Shown one piece after another: positions 1 through 6,000 of a stretch of 10,184 bases of DNA (the stretch's first letter is position 1; the number at the start of each line of letters is the position of its first letter). Location: the NCBI GenBank assembly GCA_043720875.1, contig JAYSRU010000195.1, positions 1-10,184 on the forward strand, in the 5' to 3' direction. The DNA is from JAYSRU01 sp043720875. Its GTDB lineage: Bacteria > Bacteroidota > Bacteroidia > Flavobacteriales_D > Crocinitomicaceae. Made by a program: the position numbers and the translations under genes. Under the pieces are notes generated by a model that had not been told where the DNA came from, searched no databases, and saw nothing but the letters and a program-made list of their open reading frames with translations.

Positions 1-519
1 ATTAATATAGCCACCATCCCAGCCTAAGAGTGTGTAGTACGTTTTATTTCCCTTTTTTATATCAATAATGTCATAATACAAAGCACCATACCATTCGTCA
101 GCATTTAATACTTCTTTCGGCTTTATGTTCTCTTGAGTGCTAATATCAATAAGCTCCGTAATCAATATTTTTCCAGTGCGCTCATTTTTCTTAAGTACAA
201 ATGAAAAATATTTTTGCGTGTGATTTTCTTGTTCAATGTTCCAAGAAAATACGCCAACTAATTCGTCGTCACTCCAAATTTTTCCAACTGTAGTTAAAGA
301 ATCGAAAGTTCGCTTACCAAAGGTTTCATTTTCAAGAAAGTATAAGAAATCTGATTTAAATTTCAAATTCACAACTTCCTTCAACGAGTCAGTATCCGCT
401 ATTCTGAGGTTGTTTAATTGTTTGGTTAAGCTTGAAATTGTTACGGTACTCGTATTTTCTTGTCCTTCAATTCGGAAGACAGCACCAACAATTAAAACGA
501 AAATCAACAATTGCTTCAT
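1..519 (-). CDS. Secreted protein of unknown function, 3' end cut by window edge
   Basis: An open frame runs from an ATG at 519 down to the left edge without a stop, giving the first 173 residues. The first 20 residues look like a cleavable Sec signal peptide: M-K-Q, then a hydrophobic stretch LLIFVLIVGAV, then a likely cut after the GQ at 19-20. The mature part is polar and mixed alpha/beta, with no cysteine pairs and no repeats. A stretch near the end, YYTLLGWDGGYIN (161-173), resembles a motif I recall in unnamed secreted Bacteroidota proteins, usually just before a conserved hydrophobic strand. That recall cannot be tested here, so no function is assigned. The gene lies 49 bp downstream of the ferredoxin on the same strand and may be cotranscribed with it. 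The signal peptide and continuous frame make it a real gene; its C-terminus is missing only because the window ends. Confidence 0.8.
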   Translation of the reverse strand, partial: MKQLLIFVLIVGAVFRIEGQENTSTVTISSLTKQLNNLRIADTDSLKEVVNLKFKSDFLYFLENETFGKRTFDSLTTVGKIWSDDELVGVFSWNIEQENHTQKYFSFVLKKNERTGKILITELIDISTQENIKPKEVLNADEWYGALYYDIIDIKKGNKTYYTLLGWDGGYIN

Positions 520-552
520 AGTAGGTACAAACGGAGATAAATAGAATTCGTT

Positions 553-569
553 ACAATCTAAGCGATTGT
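553..569 (-). other. Short hairpin at the end of the ferredoxin gene
   Basis: On the minus strand ACAATC and GATTGT are separated by GCTTA, giving a 6-bp stem with a 5-nt loop that touches the ferredoxin stop codon. No U-run follows on the minus strand, so it is a poor intrinsic terminator. It could be a weak processing or attenuation site between the ferredoxin and the secreted protein gene, or chance. Confidence 0.25.
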
Positions 570-916
570 TAAACGTGCATAAAATCTTTTTTAGCTAAAA
601 GCTCATCTTCTGATTCGCGGTAGTCCATGTCGTCTACACAGCAATCAACCGGACAAACAGCAGCACATTGAGGCTCGTCATGAAAACCAACACACTCTGT
701 GCATTTGTCATGAACGATGTAATAAACATCCATGCTTACGGGCGCTAAGACGTCATCAGCCACTAAATCTTTACCATCTAAGGTTGTGATCATTCCAGCT
801 AACGAAGTGCCATCAGAATATTTCCATTCCGCTCCACCTTCGTAGATTGCGTTGTTTGGACATTCCGGTTCGCAAGCACCACAATTGATGCATTCGTCAG
901 TTATCAATATTGCCAT
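569..916 (-). CDS. 4Fe-4S dicluster ferredoxin
   Basis: A 115-residue soluble electron carrier with two iron-sulfur cluster motifs. The first is C9-x2-C12-x2-C15-x3-C19-P, the classic 4Fe-4S pattern. The second is C72-x2-C75-x8-C84-x3-C88-P, with an enlarged loop between the second and third cysteines. As in other bacterial 2[4Fe-4S] ferredoxins, C19 and C88 of the CxxxCP ends should each ligate the opposite cluster. About 50 residues lie between the motifs, longer than in clostridial ferredoxins, which is common in the Bacteroidota/YfhL-like group. Two further cysteines (C92, C93) follow the second motif, and the C-terminus is acidic. The start at 916 puts the first cysteine nine residues in, as usual. 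It diverges from an acyl-CoA reductase, an arrangement I recall in Flavobacteriia, but its redox partner cannot be told from the sequence. Confidence 0.95.
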   Translation of the reverse strand: MAILITDECINCGACEPECPNNAIYEGGAEWKYSDGTSLAGMITTLDGKDLVADDVLAPVSMDVYYIVHDKCTECVGFHDEPQCAAVCPVDCCVDDMDYRESEDELLAKKDFMHV

Positions 917-938
917 GACATTTATTCTTTTTGTTCAA

Positions 939-956
939 TTATCTTTGCAAAGATAA
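939..956. promoter_or_regulatory. 18-bp palindrome holding back-to-back -7 boxes
   Basis: TTATCTTTGCAAAGATAA is a perfect palindrome. It contains TATCTTTG on the plus strand (940-947) and the same octamer on the minus strand (955-948), both exact matches to the Bacteroidota -7 consensus TAnnTTTG. The plus copy would serve the acyl-CoA reductase and the minus copy the ferredoxin. I find no clear -33 TTG at the usual 17-23 bp spacing for either, so it may instead be a regulator site, or both. Confidence 0.5.
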
Positions 957-966
957 CAACCCATTT

Positions 967-983
967 GTGTAATCCTTTTACAC
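967..983. promoter_or_regulatory. Inverted repeat upstream of the acyl-CoA reductase
   Basis: GTGTAA-TCCTT-TTACAC is an inverted repeat with perfect 6-bp arms and a 5-bp centre. It lies between the palindromic promoter and the ATG at 1009. The size and symmetry fit an operator for a dimeric regulator; as RNA it could also form a small hairpin in the leader. No regulator is identified. Confidence 0.35.
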
Positions 984-1008
984 TTTTTGTATTTTTTATA
1001 AAAAACAT

Positions 1009-2070
1009 ATGTCAATCGATTTTAAAAGTCTTCAAAATAAACGAATTTCTGCCTTTGTTCAGCTTGGAAAAGTAATGCATTTCATTAGTGAAAAATATTC
1101 ATATTCAAGTAGTTGTGGTTTAACTGAGCTTGAATTTGATGCCACGCATTTAATGGTGCAAAAACAAAAACACTATAACGGTTGGTTCACACAAATTAAC
1201 GTTTTAAAAGCTATGAACGGAATAGCTACTTGGTTATCACAAGAAAAATTGGAAGAATTTTGTGCACACTATTCCGAACCCAAATCGAGTAAGAATGTTG
1301 CAATTATTATGGCTGGAAACATTCCAATGGTTGGGTTTCATGACATGTTATGCGTTTTACTTTCAGGTCACACAGCTATAGTTAAACTTTCTTCAGATGA
1401 TAAACATTTGATTCCTTATTTCTATGAAATGTTGGTGTTGTTTGAACCGGAATTGAGAGATAAGGTGATATTCTCGGATTATAAGATGAGTGATTATGAT
1501 GCAGTGATTGCAACCGGGAGTAATAATTCATTCAATTATTTCGAACAATACTTTGGAAAGTATCCGCATGTTTTCAGAAAAAATAGAACTAGTGTTGCTG
1601 TTTTAACTGGGGAAGAAACTCGGGAGGATTTACAACGATTGGGTGAAGATTTCTTTACATTTTTTGGGTTGGGGTGTAGAAATGTGAGTCATTTGCTTTT
1701 GCCTAAAAATTATAAGTTGGATACAGTTTTCGAAGCGTTAGTAGATTTTGGAGAAGTGGTTAATCATCACAAATATGCTAATAATTATGATTATCAACGG
1801 GCTATTATGATGATGAATAAGATTCCTTTTTTGGAAAATAATTTTGTCATAATGAAGGAAGATGAAGCATTGTTTTCACCTTTAGCTCAGATCAATTATA
1901 CGTTCTATTTCAACGAAAATGAGTTGAATGAATTCATTACGCGTCATGAAGAGCAAATTCAAGCCATTGTGGGGTTGAATTATATTAATTTCGGTTCGGC
2001 GCAACAGCCATTAATTTCAGATTTTGCCGACGGTGTGGATACGATGGAGTGGTTGGCGCATTTGAACTAA
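1009..2070 (+). CDS. LuxC-type acyl-CoA reductase
   Basis: A 353-residue protein of the LuxC/acyl-CoA reductase family (aldehyde dehydrogenase-like fold), which reduces fatty acyl-CoA to the fatty aldehyde with NADPH through a cysteine thioester. Visible family marks are VAIIMAGNIPMVGFHD (98-112), which is the nucleotide-binding region; the AVIATGSNNSFNYF stretch (165-178); FRKNRTSVAVLTGEE (189-203); and the likely catalytic cysteine C223 in FFGLGCRNVSHL. The length is somewhat short of Vibrio LuxC (about 480 residues), as is usual for the Bacteroidota members. No luxD, luxE or luciferase genes are near, so bioluminescence is not implied; aldehyde formation for lipid or alcohol synthesis is a guess. 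The ATG at 1009 follows an AT-rich leader with no clear Shine-Dalgarno site, normal in this phylum. It diverges from the ferredoxin and converges on the ROK kinase with 37 bp between the stops. Confidence 0.9.
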   Translation: MSIDFKSLQNKRISAFVQLGKVMHFISEKYSYSSSCGLTELEFDATHLMVQKQKHYNGWFTQINVLKAMNGIATWLSQEKLEEFCAHYSEPKSSKNVAIIMAGNIPMVGFHDMLCVLLSGHTAIVKLSSDDKHLIPYFYEMLVLFEPELRDKVIFSDYKMSDYDAVIATGSNNSFNYFEQYFGKYPHVFRKNRTSVAVLTGEETREDLQRLGEDFFTFFGLGCRNVSHLLLPKNYKLDTVFEALVDFGEVVNHHKYANNYDYQRAIMMMNKIPFLENNFVIMKEDEALFSPLAQINYTFYFNENELNEFITRHEEQIQAIVGLNYINFGSAQQPLISDFADGVDTMEWLAHLN

Positions 2071-2107
2071 TACTCAAATTGCCAACACGAAACAATTTTC
2101 GCTAGTT

Positions 2108-3058
2108 TTAGATTTTAATCTCTTGAAATGCTAATGCTGCGGAGCCTAAAACTGCTGCATTTCGATCGTGTAAAGCAGAAAGCAAAATCGTCACTTTGCC
2201 TTGGTAGTTGATCAGCATGTTGCGTTCCATTTCAGTTTTAACTTTGTCTAGAAAATATTGACCACTTTGGGCAATTCCACCAAACAATACATAAGCGCTT
2301 GGATTAGAAAATGCTGCGAAGTTAGCCAACGAAAACCCTAGTTTTTGTGCTGTATAATCAATGATGTAATTTGAAAATTCGTCATTTTCTGTTGTAGCTA
2401 ATTCAAATACATCTTTAGCGCTAGGGTGTTCTAGCAAAAATAGTTTAGAAGTGCTTTTTGATGGATGCTCTAACAGTTTAATAGAACGCGTAACTCCGGT
2501 GGAAGATGCATACGTTTCTAAACAGCCTTTTCGCCCACAACCACAATCTCTGCCATTAGGGTCAATGCTAATGTGACCGTATTCTCCAGCCATTCCGTCG
2601 TGACCATAAAGCAATTTACCTGCACAAATAATTCCGCTTCCCAAGCCAGTTCCTAATGTGATTTCAACAAAATCGGTTAGGCCTTTTGCACAACCGTACA
2701 TCATTTCTCCTAAAGCTGCTGCATTAGCATCATTAGTGACGACCGTTTCGCACTTAAAAATGTCTTCCGTAATTTTCTTTAATTCAATAATTCCTTTCCA
2801 TCTTAAGTTTGGGGCATATTCAATACATCCTGTGAAAAAATTGGCGCTTGGTGCACCAATCCCAATTCCTTGTAAAGTGTTGCCATTCAAATTAAGTTTA
2901 ACCCAGTCAAATATTTCAAGAATTAACTCATTTGCTGTGGCATACTCAGGCGTACTTACATGTGCTTCTTGCATGACATGACCTTCAGCGTCAACTAATC
3001 CGAATTTTGTATTCGTGCCGCCAATATCTATTCCTAAGGTGTAGTTTTTATTCATCAT
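2108..3058 (-). CDS. ROK-family sugar kinase (glucokinase-like)
   Basis: A 316-residue ROK kinase that should phosphorylate glucose or a related hexose with ATP in the cytoplasm. The N-terminal ATP-binding phosphate loop is LGIDIGGTNTKFG (8-20). The catalytic aspartate is D110 in VTNDANAAALGE. The second phosphate loop is ITLGTGLGSGII (133-144). The sugar- and zinc-binding block is GEYGHISI (158-165), with E159 and H162, followed by CGCGRKGCLE (172-181), where C172, C174 and C179 with H162 make the ROK zinc site and E181 contacts sugar. It has no N-terminal helix-turn-helix, so it is an enzyme and not a NagC/Mlc-type repressor. Two ATG codons (3058 and 3055) are possible starts. It is the last gene of a leftward operon, 3 bp after the HD-domain gene. 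Exact sugar specificity cannot be read. Confidence 0.93.
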   Translation of the reverse strand: MMNKNYTLGIDIGGTNTKFGLVDAEGHVMQEAHVSTPEYATANELILEIFDWVKLNLNGNTLQGIGIGAPSANFFTGCIEYAPNLRWKGIIELKKITEDIFKCETVVTNDANAAALGEMMYGCAKGLTDFVEITLGTGLGSGIICAGKLLYGHDGMAGEYGHISIDPNGRDCGCGRKGCLETYASSTGVTRSIKLLEHPSKSTSKLFLLEHPSAKDVFELATTENDEFSNYIIDYTAQKLGFSLANFAAFSNPSAYVLFGGIAQSGQYFLDKVKTEMERNMLINYQGKVTILLSALHDRNAAVLGSAALAFQEIKI

Positions 3059-3061
3059 GTA

Positions 3062-3721
3062 TTAATTGTTAGGGTTATTGAAATTCCATTCTTTATAAAA
3101 ATTCGATAAGAACGTTTCTAATATTTGGTGTCGTTCACGTGCGATTTCTTTGCCTTTTTCAGTATTCATTCGGTCTTTAACCAATAGTAGTTTTTCGTAG
3201 AAATGATTGATCGTATGACTTTTGTCTTCCGCGTAATGTTCTTTACTCTGATGTAAAGTAGGTGGGGTGTTAGGTGAAAAAAATGGTTGACCATGCGCGC
3301 CACCATAGCTGAAAGTTCTGGCAATTCCAATAGCGCCTATAGCATCCAATCGGTCGGCATCTTGAACAATTTTTCCTTCTAATGTATCCATTGTTTCCAT
3401 TTCTCCAGCTCCCTTGAAAGAAATTTGTCGAATTATTGAAGCCACTTTTTCAGCGAATGGTATTGGGTAGCCTAAGCTTGTGAGAAGGTTTTTAGCCGTA
3501 ATGCCGCCAATTTCAAAATCATTTCCATGAAATTTATGATCAGCTATATCGTGCAACAATGCTGCTATTTCTACAATGTCTTTATCTGCACTCGTTCCGT
3601 TTTGTAGAAACAAAGACATATTGATTACACGCTCGATATGAAACCAGTCATGTCCAGTAATGTCTTCTGCAAATTGCAAACGCACTTTTTCAAATAAGAT
3701 TGACCGTTGTTCTGAATACAT
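3062..3721 (-). CDS. HD-domain phosphohydrolase, YedJ type
   Basis: A 219-residue metal-dependent hydrolase of the HD superfamily. The metal-binding residues are visible in order: H28 in GHDWFHIERV, H57-D58 in AALLHDIADH, and D121 in VQDADRLDAIGAIGIAR. The stretch IVQDADRLDAIGAIGIARTF with the following SYGG is very close to the pattern I know from E. coli YedJ and its relatives, a group of HD hydrolases of unsettled substrate (nucleotides or other phosphoesters). The helical C-terminal third carries a histidine-rich part (TLHQSKEHYAEDKSHT, 155-170). Length is normal for the family. It sits between the glycosyltransferase (15-bp gap) and the ROK kinase (3-bp gap), so all three are probably on one transcript; this neighbourhood does not identify the substrate. 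Confidence 0.9.
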   Translation of the reverse strand: MYSEQRSILFEKVRLQFAEDITGHDWFHIERVINMSLFLQNGTSADKDIVEIAALLHDIADHKFHGNDFEIGGITAKNLLTSLGYPIPFAEKVASIIRQISFKGAGEMETMDTLEGKIVQDADRLDAIGAIGIARTFSYGGAHGQPFFSPNTPPTLHQSKEHYAEDKSHTINHFYEKLLLVKDRMNTEKGKEIARERHQILETFLSNFYKEWNFNNPNN

Positions 3722-3736
3722 TTTACTTACGCGAAA

Positions 3737-4609
3737 TTAGACTACTTTATAGTTTTTATAATACGTATTTATTCCAAGGTATTTTTTAAGAAAATGCTTC
3801 ATTTTGTCTTTAATGGAACTATTGTTAAAGCTGGGATCTTCTTCAAATTTCCAGTTTATTCTATTGATTCTTTCTTTCATAACTTCAGGATGACTGTGTT
3901 TGAAACGCTTTAATTGAGAAACATTCGCTTTGTAGTCAAAAGTGTCTGACTTTACCACATTATTTTCGATCCACTCGTCGTTGTGCCACAACTTATTAAA
4001 AGTCTCTTGCTTTTTTTGCATGGCAGAAGGTTCCTTCACCCATCCGTAATGATAGATCTCTGCATTAATTAATTTCACATTTAATTTTTGATCATCATCC
4101 TTCCGAAAGCCTTGCGCATCTTTGTAGGAATAGATGGAAGCTTTGTTACGAATAACTCTGATCTCACTCAAATACCATTTAGATGCAACGCCTACGTAGT
4201 CATAAGAACCGTAAAAGTGTCGGTAATCAAAAACTAACCCATCCACGTTAAGATTATCTTTGTGTTTTAGCATTGCTTCGCGCACAATTGGGAGGTATTT
4301 CTCGTGCATCACTTCATCGCCTTGTATGTAAAAACACCAATCTGAATCTATTGAAATTGCACGCAGTGCTTTATTGGTTTCTTCCGCTAAAACAAATCCT
4401 CCAGTTCGCAATGATTCATCCCATTCTGTTTCAATAATTTTTATTTTTGAGGGATCAATTCCTTGGATTAGCGCAAGTGTATCATCATCCGATTTACCTA
4501 CCGCCACTATAAACTCGTCGCACAAAGGAAGTATAGATTGAATTGCTTCTACTATCGGGTAGTCATAAATGAGAGCATTCTTTATAAACGTAAAACCGCT
4601 AATTTTCAT
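3737..4609 (-). CDS. GT2-type glycosyltransferase
   Basis: A 290-residue cytoplasmic glycosyltransferase of the GT-A fold, family 2-like, that would move a sugar from a nucleotide sugar to an unknown acceptor. The N-terminus has the typical beta1-alpha1 start MKISGFTFIKNA, followed by EFIVAVGKSDDDT (32-44), which carries the acidic nucleotide-binding turn. The metal-binding DxD-like motif is QGDE (96-99) in CFYIQGDEVMHE. HYGWVKEP (187-194) is a conserved-looking histidine/tryptophan patch seen downstream in relatives. There are no membrane segments; the basic, aromatic C-terminal end (KHFLKKYLGINTYYKNYK) could touch the membrane. It is the first gene of the leftward operon and diverges from rpsP across 217 bp. 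No other envelope polysaccharide genes are nearby, so the product (glycan, protein or lipid) stays open. Confidence 0.88.
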   Translation of the reverse strand: MKISGFTFIKNALIYDYPIVEAIQSILPLCDEFIVAVGKSDDDTLALIQGIDPSKIKIIETEWDESLRTGGFVLAEETNKALRAISIDSDWCFYIQGDEVMHEKYLPIVREAMLKHKDNLNVDGLVFDYRHFYGSYDYVGVASKWYLSEIRVIRNKASIYSYKDAQGFRKDDDQKLNVKLINAEIYHYGWVKEPSAMQKKQETFNKLWHNDEWIENNVVKSDTFDYKANVSQLKRFKHSHPEVMKERINRINWKFEEDPSFNNSSIKDKMKHFLKKYLGINTYYKNYKVV

Positions 4610-4627
4610 GGAACTTGATTAAATTTA

Positions 4628-4635
4628 CAAATATA
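4628..4635 (-). promoter_or_regulatory. -7 box for the glycosyltransferase operon
   Basis: The minus strand reads TATATTTG, an exact TAnnTTTG match, 18 bp upstream of the ATG at 4609. A transcript starting a few bases downstream would have a leader of roughly 10-15 nt. No TTG is found at the right distance for a -33 element, so this rests on the -7 box and position. Confidence 0.4.
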
Positions 4636-4766
4636 TTGATTTCTAGCTCATCTTTTTCAGCTTAGTATATTTTGATATAGTATCCATTTGAGCGATTGAA
4701 TTCATAAAAAATGAAGGAAAAGAGTGTAAATAGCTAACGAAATAGGGTTAGTCTCGGATTAAAGTG

Positions 4767-4774
4767 TATCTTTG
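4767..4774 (+). promoter_or_regulatory. -7 box of the rpsP operon
   Basis: TATCTTTG, followed by CACCC, is an exact match to the Bacteroidota -7 consensus and of the form I associate with strongly expressed housekeeping genes. A TTA at 4748-4750 with a 16-bp spacer is a poor -33 match. Transcription would start near 4780, leaving a leader of about 45 nt before the rpsP ATG. Confidence 0.6.
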
Positions 4775-4796
4775 CACCCTTAAATAAATATTAACC

Positions 4797-4811
4797 GAGG
4801 TTTCGTACCTC
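4797..4811 (+). other. Hairpin in the rpsP leader
   Basis: GAGGT-TTCGT-ACCTC forms a perfect 5-bp stem with a 5-nt loop in the predicted rpsP 5' untranslated region. It ends 15 nt before the ATG, with an unpaired AT-rich stretch between. The position fits a binding site for autoregulation by a ribosomal protein, but a single sequence cannot show covariation. Confidence 0.4.
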
Positions 4812-4826
4812 AAATAATTCAAAGTA

Positions 4827-5429
4827 ATGGCAACACGCATTAGATTACAAAGACACGGTAAAAAAGGAGCACCAATCTTTCATTTGGTATCTGCAGACGC
4901 TCGTGCACCACGTGATGGTAAGTTTATCGAGAAATTAGGAACTTACAATCCAAACACAAACCCAGCAACAATTGATATCAACTTTGAGCGTACGCTTCAT
5001 TGGGTACAAACAGGAGCTGAAATGAGTGATACTGCTCGTGCAATTCTTTCTTACAAAGGAGTTTTACACAAGAATCACTTGTTGAACGGAGTTACAAAAG
5101 GAGCTTTAACTGCAGAGCAAGTTGAAACGAAATTTGCTGCTTGGTTAGCAGATAAAGATTCTAAAATCTCAGGTAAGTCTGAAGGTTTGTCAAAAGCTAG
5201 TGCAACTGCTAAAGTAGCTGCAATGGATGCTGAAAAAGCTTCAAATGCAGCTAAAGCTAAAGCGGTTGAAGCAAAAAACACTCCTCCAGTAGAAGTTGTT
5301 GAAGAAGAGGTTGTTGCTGAAGTAGAAGCGACTGAAGAAGTTGTTGCTGAAGAAGCTCCAGCGGTTGAAGAGGCTCCTGCTGCTGAAGAAGCTACAGATG
5401 CTCCAGAAAGTACAGAAGAAAACGCATAA
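4827..5429 (+). CDS. rpsP: 30S ribosomal protein S16 (bS16) with long charged tail
   Basis: A 200-residue form of ribosomal protein bS16, an assembly protein of the 30S body. Residues 1-80 are the conserved core: ATRIRLQRHGKKGAPIFHLV, then ADARAPRDGKFIEKLGTYNP (24-43), then the WVQTGAEMSDTARAILSYKGV part (59-79). Most bacteria end at about 80-90 residues; here about 115 residues are added. The first part (roughly 110-150) is lysine/alanine-rich and probably helical; the last 50 residues are almost only Glu, Ala, Val and Pro, in EEVVAEE- and EEAPA-like repeats. Extended S16 tails are known in Bacteroidota, so this is lineage-typical, not a frame error. The ATG at 4827 begins with the invariant MA-x-R-I-R-L-x-R. 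It is the first gene of the rpsP-rimM-trmN6 operon. Confidence 0.98.
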   Translation: MATRIRLQRHGKKGAPIFHLVSADARAPRDGKFIEKLGTYNPNTNPATIDINFERTLHWVQTGAEMSDTARAILSYKGVLHKNHLLNGVTKGALTAEQVETKFAAWLADKDSKISGKSEGLSKASATAKVAAMDAEKASNAAKAKAVEAKNTPPVEVVEEEVVAEVEATEEVVAEEAPAVEEAPAAEEATDAPESTEENA

Positions 5430-5454
5430 TTTCAAAAACCAATAAATTTTTACA

Positions 5455-5982
5455 TTGGAAAAGAAAGATTGCTTTCAATTAGGATACATAGCGAAACTTC
5501 ACGGATTTAAAGGTGAGGTTTCGTTGTTTTTAGACGTTACTAATCCAAATGATTATGCTGGATTAGATAAAATGTTTATCGAGATTAATGATCAACTAGT
5601 TCCCTTTTTTGTTCATAAAATCACATTAAAAGTCAAAGGTTTTGCCGCACTAAAGTTAGAAGGAGTTGATTCTGAAATCGATGCCCGAATCTTGTTGCGC
5701 AAAAAATGCTATTTGCCAGCACAAGCATTGCCAGAGTTAGACGATAAAACTTTTTATGATCATGAAGTGGAAGGCTTTACTTGCGTTGATGCTCAATTTG
5801 GGGAAATCGGTACGATCATTCAAGTAATAGATTTAGCGGCCAACCCATTACTGCAAATAGATGCAAAAGGGAAAGAAGTATTGATACCATTGCTTAAAGA
5901 TTTGGTGGAGAGAGTAGATCGAAAGAACAAAACACTTTACATTAAAAGTCCAGAAGGTTTACTGGCAATTTATCTAGCTTAG
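5455..5982 (+). CDS. rimM: Ribosome maturation factor RimM
   Basis: A 175-residue 30S assembly factor that binds ribosomal protein S19 and helps mature the 16S rRNA 3' domain. The N-terminal RimM barrel covers about 6-86, beginning CFQLGYIAKLHGFKGEV with the family's typical G-x(7)-G-x-x-GEV pattern. The C-terminal PRC-barrel covers about 97-172 and includes YDHEVEGF (101-108), NPLLQI (130-135) and VLIPLLKDLVERVD (142-155). The start is a TTG at 5455. An in-frame TAA at 5443 blocks any longer form, and the first in-frame ATG (5569) would delete the conserved start of the barrel. The gap to rpsP is 25 bp. The TTG may lower output of RimM relative to S16, sensible for a factor needed in less than stoichiometric amounts; that is inference. 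Confidence 0.95.
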   Translation: MEKKDCFQLGYIAKLHGFKGEVSLFLDVTNPNDYAGLDKMFIEINDQLVPFFVHKITLKVKGFAALKLEGVDSEIDARILLRKKCYLPAQALPELDDKTFYDHEVEGFTCVDAQFGEIGTIIQVIDLAANPLLQIDAKGKEVLIPLLKDLVERVDRKNKTLYIKSPEGLLAIYLA

Positions 5983-6000
5983 TTTTTTACATGCTGTAAA

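Noticed and set aside
236..544. Plus-strand open frame of 102 codons
   Set aside because: It is antisense to the secreted protein gene at 1-519, which has a signal peptide and natural composition; the plus frame has no family features.
1009..2070. A bioluminescence (lux) locus
   Set aside because: Only the reductase is present; luxA, luxB, luxD and luxE are absent and the next genes are unrelated.
2088..2101. Hairpin CGAAA-CAAT-TTTCG between the converging reductase and kinase genes, as a terminator
   Set aside because: The stem is only 5 bp and AT-rich, and neither strand has a proper U-run after it.
2420..2480. LLEHPS repeated 13 residues apart in the ROK kinase (195-200 and 208-213), as a tandem duplication
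   Set aside because: The DNA of the two copies differs and Bacteroidota relatives, as I recall them, have a similar Leu/Pro-rich insertion there, so it is probably chance.
2658..2981. Plus-strand open frame of 107 codons inside the ROK kinase
   Set aside because: It is antisense to the conserved catalytic core of the kinase and has no recognisable motif.
5075..5435. Two minus-strand open frames inside rpsP
   Set aside because: They are antisense to the low-complexity S16 tail; their Phe/Ser- and Ala-rich sequences mirror the repeated GAA/GCT codons.
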